64,000 nt of DNA from Conchocele bisecta (Eukaryota > Mollusca > Bivalvia > Lucinida > Thyasiridae): the NCBI GenBank assembly GCA_029237695.1, contig CM055275.1, positions 90,628,484-90,692,483 of the forward strand, in the 5' to 3' direction. Below are positions 47,541 to 57,857 of the stretch, in pieces. The notes under the pieces are model-generated. The model saw only the letters and a program-made list of their open reading frames with translations, ran no database searches and was not told the origin of the DNA. Numbering within the stretch: the first letter of the stretch is position 1; each line of letters opens with the position of its first letter. The position numbers and the translations under genes were made by a program.

Positions 47541-48488
47541 AAATCTGGTGTATGTAGCTAATTGGCCATAACTTATTTATTTTTCAACCAAATATGCTCA
47601 TATTTTCAGTATTCATTATAGATACAATGCGCTAACAGGATAACAAAAAAATGTAGACATGTTTTGCCAAATATTTTAGAAAAGTACTTACTTTCTCTGA
47701 TTTATTTAAAAAAAAACATAAAAAAAACAACAACAAAAAACAACAAAAATCAAATTCAAAATTTACATGTGGATTTTTTAAACAAAATTGAATTGATGAT
47801 GAGAGAGTGTACTGTATATGATAAATACTGAAAATTTGAACAATATTAGTTTATAAACAATAAAGTTATACCTGTTTAGCTATCGGTACCCTGGTACTCT
47901 TTGAGTTTGTAATTTCTTAGGAGAAAAACGAATACTGGTGTATGTGACTAATTAGCCATAACTTATTTATTTATCAACCAATTATGCTCATATTTTCAGT
48001 ATTCATTATAGATACAATGCGCTAACAGGATAACAAAAAAATGTAGACATGTTTTGCCAAATATTTTAGAAAAGTACTTACTTTCTCTGATTTATTTAAA
48101 AAAAAACATAAAAAAAACAACAACAAAAAACAACAAAAATCAAATTCAAAATTTACATGTGGATTTTTTAAACAAAATTGAATTGATGATGAGAGAGTGT
48201 ACTGTATATGATAAATACTGAAAATTTGAACAATATTAGTTTATAAACAATAAAGTTATACCTGTTTAGCTATCGGTACCCTGGTACTCTTTGAGTTTGT
48301 AATTTCTTAGGAGAAAAACGAATACTGGTGTATGTGACTAATGAGCCATAACTTATTTATTTATCAACCAATTATGCTCATATTTTCAGTATTCATTATA
48401 GATACAATGCACTAACAGGATAACAAAAAAATGTAGACATGTTTTGCCAAATATTTTAGAAAAGTACTAACTTTCTCTGATTTATTAA

Positions 48489-50537
48489 AAAACAAGAAAC
48501 GAGGCAAAGCCACGAAGGCCAGGTTTTTTCCAAGCATGGACACTTGGATAACGTAATTATACCCACTTTTTGTAGACTAGATGGCCGTGGCCTGCATGTC
48601 GCGCCTTGGGGCGAGGCATGGACACTAAAAAAATAGATATAGTAGATGGAAAAACTTTAACGAAAAAACTTTAACCGGACACTCGGACGTACGGACGGAC
48701 GGACGTATGCCAAAATGCCGACGATATCGCGCTTTCCGCAAGCGGGTGCGACAATGATGATAAACACCCATGTGAAGTATCAAGGTAATGGGTAAAGCAG
48801 TTGCAGAGATATAGTACACGAAAAAACTTTAACAAATAAATTCAAAGTAATTCGACCTTGACAGTGATCACAGGGGCCGCACGGTTGGGGGTTAGAATGA
48901 AAATATGGACGATGATAAACACCAATGTGAAGTTTCAAGGTAATGGGCGAAGCAGTTGCAGAGATGTATAACGAAAAAAATATTTAACCAAAAAATTTAA
49001 CCAGACGTACGTTAATTTTTTTTTAAGAATTTATGCTATTTTTTAGACGGCGGCCATCTTGGATTAGCGATGACCTCCATTTTAACAAATCTGAAAAAAC
49101 TTTAACAAAAAAATTCAAAGCAATTTGACCTTGACATTGGGCACAGGGGCCGCACGGTTGGGGGGGGGGTTAGAATGAAAATATGGATGATGATAAACAC
49201 CCATGTGAAGTTTCAAGGTAATGGGCGAAGCAGTTGCAGAGATATAGTACAACAAAAAAGTTTTAACCAAAAAACTTTAACCAGACGTACGTTAAAAAGT
49301 TAACGTTGAAAATGGGTAAGTCAATTACGTAGAAATAATAGGTGAAGGTAAAAAAATGGTCACATGTTGGATAGTTGTATGTGGTAGGCACCCCTTGGTT
49401 ATGAAGCTGTGAAAGTTTGGTGGTCCTAGGTGGTACAGTACCAAAGAAATGGACTTAACCACGAAAACTTAACATTGTAAACGCGAAAACTTAACATTGA
49501 AAATGGCTAAGTCGACTGCGCGGAAAAAATGGGTGAAATTAAAAAAAAAGTAACATGTTGGATAGTGATATGTGGTGGGCACCCCTTGATTATGAAGCTG
49601 TGAAAGTTTGGTGGTCCTAGGTGGTACAGTACCACAGAAATGGACTTAAACACGAAAACTTAACATTGTAAACGCGAAAACTTAACATTGAAAATGGCTA
49701 AGTCGACTGCGTGGAAAAAATGGGTGAAGTTAAAAAAAAAGTAACATGTTGGATAGTGATATGTGGTGGGCACCCCTTGATTATGAAGCTGTGAAAGTTT
49801 GATGGTCGTAGGTGGTACTAGTTACCAAAGGAAATGGACATTAAAACACGAAAAACTTAACAAATTTGTAAACGCCGAAAACTTTAACATTGAATAAAAT
49901 GGCTATTAAGTCGGGGACCTGCGGCGGAAAAAAATGGGTGAAGTTAAAAAAAACGTAGTAAATGTTGGATTAGTGATATGTGGTGAGGGCACCCCGTTGA
50001 TTATGAAGCTGAAAGAAAATTTGGTTTGGTGGTCCTAAGGTGGTACAGTACCAAAGAAATGGACTTAAACACGAAAACTTAACATTGTAAAACGCGGAAA
50101 AACTTAACATTGAAAATGGCTAAGTCGACTACGCGGGAAAAAAATGGGACAAGTTAAAAAAAAATGAAACATGTTGGTTAGTGATATGTGGTGGGCACCC
50201 TTTGATTATGAAGCTGTGAAAGTTTGGTGGTCCTAGGTGGTAAAGTAACAAAGAAATGGACTCAAACACGAAAACTTAACATTGAAAATGGCTAAGTCGA
50301 CTACGCGGAAAAAATGGGTCAAGTTAAAAAAAAAGTAACATGTTGGATAGTGATATGTGGTGGGCACCCTTTGATTATGAAGTTGTGAAAGTTTGGTGGT
50401 CCTAGGTGGTACAGTAACAAAGAAATGGACTCAAACACGAAAACTTAACATTGATTGTGGACGCCGCCCGCCGCCCGCCCGCCCGGCTTTCGCCAATCCA
50501 ATAGCCTGGATTTTTTTTCAAAAAACCTGGCTAAAAA
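48489..50537 (+). mobile_element. Tandem-array element, GGCCAGG/CCTGGCTAAAA family
   Basis: The left end is AACAAGAAACGAGGCAAAGC with hairpin GGCAAAGCC, then GAAGGCCAGGTTTTTT. The right end is GCCGCCCGCCGCCCGCCCG (50462), CAATAGCCTGGATTT, then AAAACCTGGCTAAAAA. The interior starts with a whole deletion derivative of the 27144-30300 family (48575-48752) and its 230-bp units. About seven 190-bp units follow (ACGAAAACTTAACATTG, GTGATATGTGGTGGGCACCC). It is inserted in the A-run of the 390-bp repeat with no clear duplication. Confidence 0.65.
48575..48752 (+). mobile_element. Short deletion derivative of the 27144-30300 element
   Basis: The left end GACTAGATGGCCGTGGCC, GTCGCGCCTTGGGGCGAGGC, a few AACTTTAACG units and a GGACGGACGG run, then right hairpin GCGCTTTCCGCAAGCGGGT, GCGAC. 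Both ends are present within 178 bp. It also supplies the empty site for the nested insertion at 27199. Confidence 0.65.
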
Positions 50538-50772
50538 CATAAAAAAACAACAACAAAAATAAAATTCAAAATTTACATGTGGATTTTTTAAACAAAATTT
50601 AAGTGATAATGAGAGAGTGTACTGTATATGATAAATACTGAAAATTTGAACAATATTAGTTTATAAACAATAAAGTTATACCTGTTTAGCTATCGGTACC
50701 CTGGTACTCTTTGAGTTTGTAATTTCTTAGGAAAAAAACGAATACTGGTGTATGTGACTAATTAGCCATAAC

Positions 50773-52354
50773 CAGGGTTATCACCAGGATATAGAAAGTG
50801 CCCTATAATTTACTGAAATTACTGATCAGTGCGCGGCCGACGGTGCAGCAGGCACCGGAGTTTGCTATTGGGGTCTGGGGGCATGCCCCCCCATGATTTT
50901 TTTTGATTTTAGATGCTCTGTGGTGCAACCTGAGGGGTTCTAGATCATAAATCAGGTGTTTTTTTGTCAGGTAAATTGTACACTTTTATGAGAAGAATAA
51001 CCAAAAAAGGTAAAACTCAAATGGACAGCACTCTCATCTTTATTGGTTGGCATGGCATACATACACTGTACAATAATACCCGTTTACATATAAATATGAC
51101 ATACAATACATTTAAAATAATAGGCAACTGTGACATAGAACTAGAACGTAAAAGTAGAGGTATATTGAACTTCTGTATTAATAAACTGATTAAAATAGTC
51201 CGAGTGACAAAAAAATAAAACAAGTCTATGATATAGTTATCACTTGGAGATCCTCCTATCCTTCACCCCATGCCACAGGTCGGCCACCTCCTCAATGAGC
51301 TGCTGGTGCTCTGGTGTCCAGCACTCGGGGCCCTGGATACTGATGAGCATTAGGTTCTCCAGTTAGGTTCTCCATCATTGGCCTCTACAGGATGTAAATG
51401 CTTTAATTTAACGGCTGCACTGGCTCGATGACCTTACATGCCGGGACCGACTATTTAACTTAACTCCCCATCCGATAGGACTAGGCTATCCCCTTACCCA
51501 AACCCAAGAACCCTTTGAATTTGTCCCCCCCACCCCCCCCCCGGCTACTAGTGAAACCGGAAACTTCAAAGGCCCCCCCCCCAGCCCCCTCCCTCCCCGT
51601 TAAAACTGATAAACACCACCCCTCCAGTTCATACATTTTAACACAATATGGCAATAGTGATGTAAATGCTTTAATGCCCCCCCCCCAGCCCTGTTAAATC
51701 AGATAAACCCCACCTCTCCAGTTCATACATTTTAACACAATATGACAATAGGGATCTACCAGATTTTCTTTTCTTCTGGTCTTCAGTGTCTTCTGTGTAT
51801 ATCTTTCTCTTTTCTGGCGGATTTCGATGTTTTTCTGTCACTTGGGACTCATTTTGCTTTGGTAATTTTATTAACCACGAATCCATGGTGTCATTCCAAA
51901 TACTACAGAGGTCATCCGGTTCGTTATAGTAAATCTCCGCTCAAAAACGTATCGACGCCATCCAATGAAATCGTGCGTTTACCGGTCGCGGAAAATAACG
52001 GAAATATCCGATATATATTCACACGGCTACACTTGACTAGTTTCACCATTAGCCAATAGTACGCGATGTACTATATCGTGTAGTATTTGGAGAGCCAACC
52101 ACAGAAGGTTATACATAATAAGTTCGGCATTGCAATCAAAATGGCGATTGAAGTTTAGATGCCCTAAGATTGTCACATTTTATAGTATTTTTCATCCAAA
52201 TTGCAAGAAAAATGGATTATTTTGACTATTTAAAAAGATTGTTTTAGCGCGTATCGGTAAGTAAAAACCGGGTATCGCCGTAATTCACGAGTATCGGGCC
52301 AAAATGACCGCGTATCGGCCCCCGATACGCAAAAGCGCTCTGGTGATAACCCTG
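50773..52354 (-). mobile_element. hAT element remnant, CAGGGTTATCACCAG ends
   Basis: CAGGGTTATCACCAG (50773-50787) and its exact complement (52340-52354). CATAAC is on both sides (50767-50772, 52355-52360) within the fourth 390-bp unit. The interior holds the GGGGGCATGCCCCC repeat word, poly-C tracts near 51528-51690 with two copies of CAGTTCATACATTTTAACAC, and a transposase C-terminus (51240-51363). Confidence 0.7.
51240..51363 (-). pseudogene. hAT transposase C-terminal fragment
   Basis: The minus-strand frame of about 40 codons ending at TGA (51240-51242) reads ENLMLISIQGPE, then HQQLIEEVADLWHGVKDRR. This pattern (a NLM-I-I-GP block followed by an acidic helix ending in W and RR) is typical of the extreme C-terminus of ZNF862/KIAA1586-type hAT transposases. 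The rest of the gene is absent, and GGAGAACCTAA is duplicated just upstream (51355-51375). Too short for a function; it supports the hAT assignment of the host element. Confidence 0.5.
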
Positions 52355-52719
52355 CATAACTGTTTTATTTATCAACCAATTATGCTGATTTTTTCAGTAT
52401 TTATTACTGATACAATACACTAACAGGAACATAAAGAAAATAGAACGATTTCAATATATTAGATATAATTAATACATTTATGATTTTTATATTTGGAAAA
52501 CAAACAATAAAATTAATGTTACATTCACTGTTTATTTTAGATATTTTTAGTACATTATATAGACTATTATATATGTGACAAATACTGAAAATTTGAACAG
52601 AATTGGTTTGTAAACAAAAAAGTTATGCCATTTTAGCTATTGGAACCCTGAAAGTCTGTGAGTTGGCAAAACAAGCTGGCGCTGGAGAGTCTGTTATCTG
52701 AACTGGCTGGCGCTGAAAG

Positions 52720-53012
52720 TACTCTAGTAGCTCATGGTGGTTTCGTATGCACTTATATGTCAAGAGCTAAACTCTTCAAAAATCATCTAATTGAAGGTCA
52801 TTGAATATTTTTTGATTGGCGACACATTTGCCACCGACGGCGAAATAGGTCAAATGGCCACGCCCCTTTTTGAGTAAAGTACTACCACCCGCCATTACTG
52901 TATCTCCAGAACCGTTGGACCTAGAAGGTCGTGTGACCACTCAAAATGTTCGGAATGGCCACATTATAGGGGCTCAGTAATGCATACGAAACCACCATGA
53001 GCTACTCTAGTA
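52720..53012. mobile_element. Small inverted-repeat element with 10-bp target duplication
   Basis: Perfect 22-bp terminal inverted repeats (52730-52751 and 52981-53002; start GCTCATGGTGGTTTCG). TACTCTAGTA is on both sides (52720-52729, 53003-53012). The interior of about 230 bp is non-coding and includes a GTTGGACCTAGAAGGTCG phrase. A 9-10-bp duplication is closest to Mutator-like elements; hAT would give 8. Confidence 0.7.
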
Positions 53013-53621
53013 AAGAGTTAAATCATACCCAATTTTACTCCGATATTAAGATTAAAATTGGGTACGATTTAAAGAGCGTTTTGTCGTTCATACCACAAAG
53101 TGCCTGTGATTCCGCCCGGCAGATGACATCCGGGTAAACGAATCCAGTCACGACACGAAACTGTGTCCGAAGATTACACACTGCATCTGGGCCATAGCAC
53201 GTTCTCCACCAGTCATGACGTCACACAATCCAATTGTTTACACGTCCGTGGTGTGACAAATGCACGGACAAGTCACAATACCCGTATTACTATTAGCCAG
53301 AAAACACAAACCGGCCCAAAAAGATGCATCAACTATTCAACAATAATGTGATAATAAATTGAACTCGTGAAAAAGTCTTACTTTCTCCAAAATACTAAAT
53401 TCCAGATACAGACTTCTTAACTTGACAGATTTTAAAATTCCTTTCCAAGTAAGAGGTTGTCACGTGTCCAGAATTTCCCGCCAATCTAAATATAGCTCGA
53501 CTGTTGTTAGTGAGGGTCAGTACAAAAGTATTTCCACTAGCGTCGTGCAACGGAACATGGAGTGGTAATACAAAAACTATTATCTGGCAATACTATTCAT
53601 TTTGAAAAGGTGTCATATTTC
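53013..53621. other. No gene seen
   Basis: AAATCATACCCAATTTTACT / AAAATTGGGTACGATTT forms an inverted repeat at 53031-53072. The 62-codon frame at 53163-53351 is unsupported. Confidence 0.35.
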
Positions 53622-54110
53622 ACGTCTAACCATTATTGTTTGACACAAGAACATGTCCCAAGATCACATCCAGCAGTTTTAGTTTACTGCACTCAAGTAT
53701 GCGGGGTTCAGCAGGGCTAGAGGTAATTAAGCATGGTATTTTGTAGTCGATACACCGAAAGGAAACTTCGCGTTTCGCCATTATGGGGGTGGGTGATATC
53801 CTCGCGCCATTTCGACAGCAGTTTTCATTTCGTACATTTTTCTTTGGTTGCGTTTTAAAATTGATGAAATTAGCAATACAGAGCGAGACAAGCAGTTGCG
53901 GGGAAACAACATTTTTCCTGAAGGGAAAAGTCTGATTGTTCAAGGTGTCATATTTCACCTCTAACCAGTATTGTTTGACAGAAGAACATATGTCCCAAGA
54001 TGACATCGAGCAGTTTTAATTTACTGCACTCAAATATGCGGGGTTCAGCAGGGCTAGAGGTAAGCATGGTATTTTGCAGTCGATACACCGAAAGGAAATT
54101 TCGCGAGATG
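53622..54110 (+). repeat. Pair of about 165-bp direct repeats
   Basis: 53606-53775 and 53942-54106 are about nine-tenths identical (AAGGTGTCATATTTCAC, TATGCGGGGTTCAGCAGGGC, CGATACACCGAAAGGAAA). The second copy ends exactly where the 21-bp minisatellite begins (CGCGAGATGATATGTCG), so the GAGATG unit may derive from its edge. Frames on both strands here (53626-54006, 54000-54372) span the repeats and are not accepted as genes. Confidence 0.6.
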
Positions 54111-54112
54111 AT

Positions 54113-54333
54113 ATGTCGTGGAACGAGATGTTATCTCGAGGGAACGAGATGCTGTGTCGAGGGATCGAGATGCTATGTCGTGGGAACGAGATGTTATCTC
54201 GATGGAACAATATGCTATGTCGTGCGTGCTATGTCGTGCGAGATGCTATGTCGAGGGAATTTTATCTCGAGGGAACGAGATGCTATGTCGTGGGAACAAG
54301 ATCCTATGTCGTGGGAACGAGATGGGACTAGCT
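54113..54333 (+). repeat. 21-bp minisatellite, GGAACGAGATG(C/T)TATGTCG(T/A)G
   Basis: About ten units, mostly 21 bp and therefore frame-preserving, which produces long overlapping frames in several readings (for example ERDAVSRDRDAMSWERDVIS). TATCTCGA and TATGTCGT variants alternate. No translation evidence. Confidence 0.7.
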
Positions 54334-54590
54334 AGAAACAAAATTGCGCATGTCCCTTTTAAGTTGCCGTAGTATCCAGTTATAATGATTAATGTTGTGA
54401 AATGGAGCTTATTGGTAGCAACCAGTGTAGACCCAGATCAGACCTGCTCTCCCACACCCCAGTTTGTAATACAGACGTATCTTTTAATCCAGTCGTTTTC
54501 TTTTTAAACTTTTTTCTTGAAAATAAACATTCAATTACGTGTTAAGTTTTTCATTATAATCATGATAACAGTTTGTATATCAATCCTAAA

Positions 54591-54975
54591 TTGCCACTCT
54601 TGATATCAGGGGCGAAAACCTGATTTCCTGAAAAGATTTATGGAAACAAATATTTATTCAATGATCATAGTATAATTATTTGATAGACGGTCATGTCCTG
54701 CTTCATTTGCATATCAAACTAGCCCGATACAAATGCGCATCACTATCAGTAAATTAAATATTTCTAAATGATTATATCCGCATAGCGGGCACTCGTAATT
54801 TTTAAAACTGATGGAATAACGGTTACACAATTATACACTTATAAAGAACAGTTTGTGCCTATATTTATTTTTTGATGTGCAGTGACCATACTTTATATTT
54901 TGTCGAAAATATTATTTATTCAGGTGATGCACTTAATTAGTATAAATAATTAAAAAATATCATGCCTCATGTAAT
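54591..54975 (-). mobile_element. AGGTACATGCCCACTC MITE, inverted diverged copy
   Basis: Inverse order match to 32612-33098: GATATCAGGGGCGAAAACCT, GCATAGCGGGCACTCGTAAT, GAACAGTTTGTGCC, TATTTTTTGATGTGCAGTGA, AATATTATTTATTCAGGTGA. Termini are not preserved. Confidence 0.55.
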
Positions 54976-55297
54976 TGTAAACTTATTCTCACACTTTAGA
55001 AGGCATATAATTATGTTCACCGAGATCTCTTACAATGCTGAAATAAATTTAAAAAAAAGTCTTGTTTTCTGTTTAATTTTATTTAATACTACGTGGATGC
55101 ACAGTCTGATCTGGAGCTACGCTGGTTGGAAACATTGAACAACTAACGGTTTACCAACTAAAAATGCGAAATATAATCGCCTTGTCCCTGCGTTATAATT
55201 CGCACCAGTGTAGACTAAGTTCAGACTGCGCGGCGTCAAAACTCAGACCGTCGCTTCATAAACATGTTTAATTTAGTTGGTCACTATATGGAATAAA
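54976..55297. other. No gene seen
   Basis: AT-rich interval; nothing repeated or coding noticed. Confidence 0.3.
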
Positions 55298-55394
55298 AGT
55301 AGTATATGGGAGTCAAAATGATACCACCTCCCTTTGGGGAAGTGGTGCCTCCCAGGAGGTGGTATCATTTTTGACTCCCATATGATATACTACT
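55298..55394. repeat. Inverted repeat, about 35-40-bp arms
   Basis: AGTAGTATATGGGAGTCAAA at 55298, continuing ATGATACCACCTCCC, pairs with GGAGGTGGTATCATTTTTGA, CTCCCATATGATATACTACT ending at 55394. The right arm has a few extra bases. It lies directly upstream of the cysteine-rich ORF. Confidence 0.65.
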
Positions 55395-55794
55395 TGGGTT
55401 TGCCACCGCAACCACGAGACCATATATTTCCTCGACTGGATGAGAAGTTATCAATGAGACGAGATGGTGACATCACCACCTCTGACAACATGTTACAGAT
55501 AAGCCATCCCTATGTTATACTCAGTATATGTAATCACACAATGGTTCTAGTTAATTGTGCGTGGTTGAAGACAGGTAGTCACGAGAGATGTCATCGTACC
55601 GGTATTTACGAGTATTGCAAGCATCACCGGGCATGGATGAGAAGAGGTTCGTTTCGCCTCGCCCATGTAGGCATTGCGGGGTAGGGACCAGATCCGAGTC
55701 ACTGCTATGTCCACCATGCGGTGGCACTCGTACTACTCATCGACTGGTTAGCAAGGAATTACATGCTCGCAAGTATTATCGTTTAGGAAGTTAG
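55388..55794 (+). pseudogene. Small Cys/His-rich (zinc-ribbon-like) protein, one frameshift
   Basis: Two frames join into one plausible protein. The first (to 55684; its nominal ATG at 55334 lies in the hairpin) carries CNHTMVLVNCAWLKTGSHER then CHRTGIYEYCKHH. The second (to 55794) carries PCRHCGVGTRSESLLCPPCG and a basic tail. The pairing of C-x2-C with C-x2-C nine residues apart is a zinc-ribbon pattern. A one-base slip between about 55640 and 55665 separates them. I do not recognise the family; small CxxC proteins of this kind occur in mobile elements and giant-virus-related elements, which is only a hint. Confidence 0.4.
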
Positions 55795-55797
55795 AAA

Positions 55798-57603
55798 GAT
55801 AGAACCGATCTGATGTGTAGTTGTTTCCTCACAAATGCGTCACAAACACCAAGCAGATGACAATGTTCCAACTACACGGGTTATGAACTTGTGTGTTTAT
55901 AGCCGAGTGTATTTCTCCATATCGAGGTTACACAGACGGCATTTACACGGGTTATTTATAGCCGAATGTATTTCGACTTATCGAGGTTATATAGTTCACA
56001 AAGTTATAGCTTCCGGGATGGTTAGTTATTTTTAATTTTAATAATTTAAAGCTGAACACCCCCTATTATTACATAGAACTATTATTATATAGAAAACATA
56101 ACTTAATATAAGAAAACAAATAAAAAACAGACTACAACCTTATTGAACAACGAAAAAAAAAAGATAATGAAAAGTCATGCAGAGCCGATCAAATCAGGGT
56201 TCAATATATGTCCACATTTTAGTAGTTACAGAATCTCAGGGAAAAGTGAGAGAAGTGTTGATTTCCTCCCCAACCAAATTCTACCAGTTATATTTAGTAA
56301 ATTAATATGGATTTGCCATTTAATAGGCGGCCATTTTGAGTTGTCTGACAATGGAGTATATTAACTGCAATATTATTCCAGTTGAAAGAATTAACCTTTG
56401 AACATAGGTGAAGGCGCTTAGCATTACACAAATATGTAGCAAGTCAACCGAAATCTCATAAATACCCGATTTTTGGCGGGCATCTTGAAAATATGATAAT
56501 AATATATTGAATATTAGTGTAGTTTACGTAAATTCTTTAATATATCCATCTGAAATGTTTTTGAACAACTTACACCATTTTCCAAGTTAAGGACCATGAC
56601 CTACCTATTGGCTCATATATTGGCAATTTTCCATTTCCGTCAAGCATAAAGTTCAATGACCTTGAAATGACCTTGAACTTGGTTTAAAAAAATGGCACCC
56701 GGAATTTTTGGAAACCTTATACATTCAAGTTTATAAAAACACCGGATGCCATAAATTAACACGAGGTGCCGGAATCTTATATATATACATATTGCCCAGA
56801 CTGTAGAAAGATGCCAGAATTTAAGAAAAACAAGCGTGTAAAAAGGTGATTAATTTGGTGTGCAAGTACTGTATGTGAACTTCAATGTATATATTGCCAA
56901 TGCAGATATACTGTCTGTATAATCGAGACGCACCATGTTATTTTGTACCTACAACCAGGTGCGCAATTTCATAAATATGCTGAAAGTTGATGAAATTCAC
57001 AAAGCAAATGCGGAATAGAATTCCAAATTGCTCTGAAAATTTCGACAAACTTCGGTTGTCATTCTAGGAAAATATTGTAAATTTTTTATTTTTTTTATGA
57101 AATTAGGCCCATTTTTGTAGGTACAAAACACATGGCACATCTTAATTATCATTATTACACTGGTGCTGCACTCCGCGCCGGTGGAAAATGTAAGACAATC
57201 CACTTGAAAAATACAATATGCACCATGATAAAATGTTTTTAGATGAGTGTTAAAAAATCAATAAAATTACTGACCGTGGTTTGAGAAAAAGGCCGTATGG
57301 GGTTTGATCGATCTGAATATTAATCTGCTAACACATTCCTGTATGTGAATGTGCAGGCTGATCTGTGCCTACACTGGTCATATTACCATTGAAAGGAAGT
57401 AATATCATGCTTACTATGAGTGTTTATACTTTATTATTGCATGCTTTATATGTGATAATCATGATAATGGAATAAATGATAAAGTATACAGGCTTAGCTT
57501 CCATTAAAAATGGTTTTGAATTGGGATATGTATATGATTTTAATTTCAAAAGGTGCCAGCAAATCTGATGAAGAAATTCCACACCCCTGGCCCAGGAATA
57601 CCA
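55798..57603. other. No gene seen in 1.8 kb
   Basis: AT-rich. AATGACCTTGAAATGACCTT (56651) has two TGACCTTGA words. 57030-57190 resembles the right half of the foldback repeat at 1400-1560 (ATATTGTAAATTTT, TGTAGGTACAAAACACATGG). Frames of 66-73 codons on both strands are unsupported. Confidence 0.35.
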
Positions 57604-57737
57604 ATTCAGCGATTTCGGTCGGCTGCTGGCATGGTACAGATAAACAGGTCGGCTGTCGGTCGGTATAGTCGACTATACCGACCGACAGACGACCTGTTTA
57701 CCGGTACGATGCTGGCAGCCGACCGAAATCGCAGAAT
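57604..57737. repeat. 134-bp near-perfect palindrome
   Basis: Two 67-bp arms with no spacer, centred on GTCGAC (57668-57673); 60 of 67 positions pair. The innermost stretch, CTGTCGGTCGGTATAGTCGA and its complement, is perfect. It can extrude as a cruciform. The 71-codon frame at 57553-57768 runs straight through it and is not taken as a gene. Confidence 0.8.
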
Positions 57738-57857
57738 CGCTATTTCCTTGCAATCAATAGAAAAGTAAATGTTTGATGGCGAAATAAGTGAACCAGAAAA
57801 AGAAGATTTCAGTATTTACAAAAGGACACGAAGAAGTGTAGTGTAGATCAATTTGGT

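Larger units (their letters stand above)
47541..52660 (+). repeat. 390-bp tandem repeat, four copies, two of them interrupted
   Basis: CTGGTGTATGTGACTAATTA recurs at about 47546, 47936, 48326 and 50746 (period 390 bp once inserts are removed). The first three copies are nearly identical, including the tract AAAAAAACAACAACAAAAAA. Copy 3 contains the element at 48489-50537; copy 4 is diverged and contains the hAT remnant at 50773-52354, then continues to GCTATTGGAACCCTGAAAG. No gene. Confidence 0.7.

Noticed and set aside
54000..54372. Overlapping 84-126-codon frames around the 21-bp minisatellite
   Set aside because: They are a by-product of a 21-bp stop-free unit and of the 165-bp duplication.
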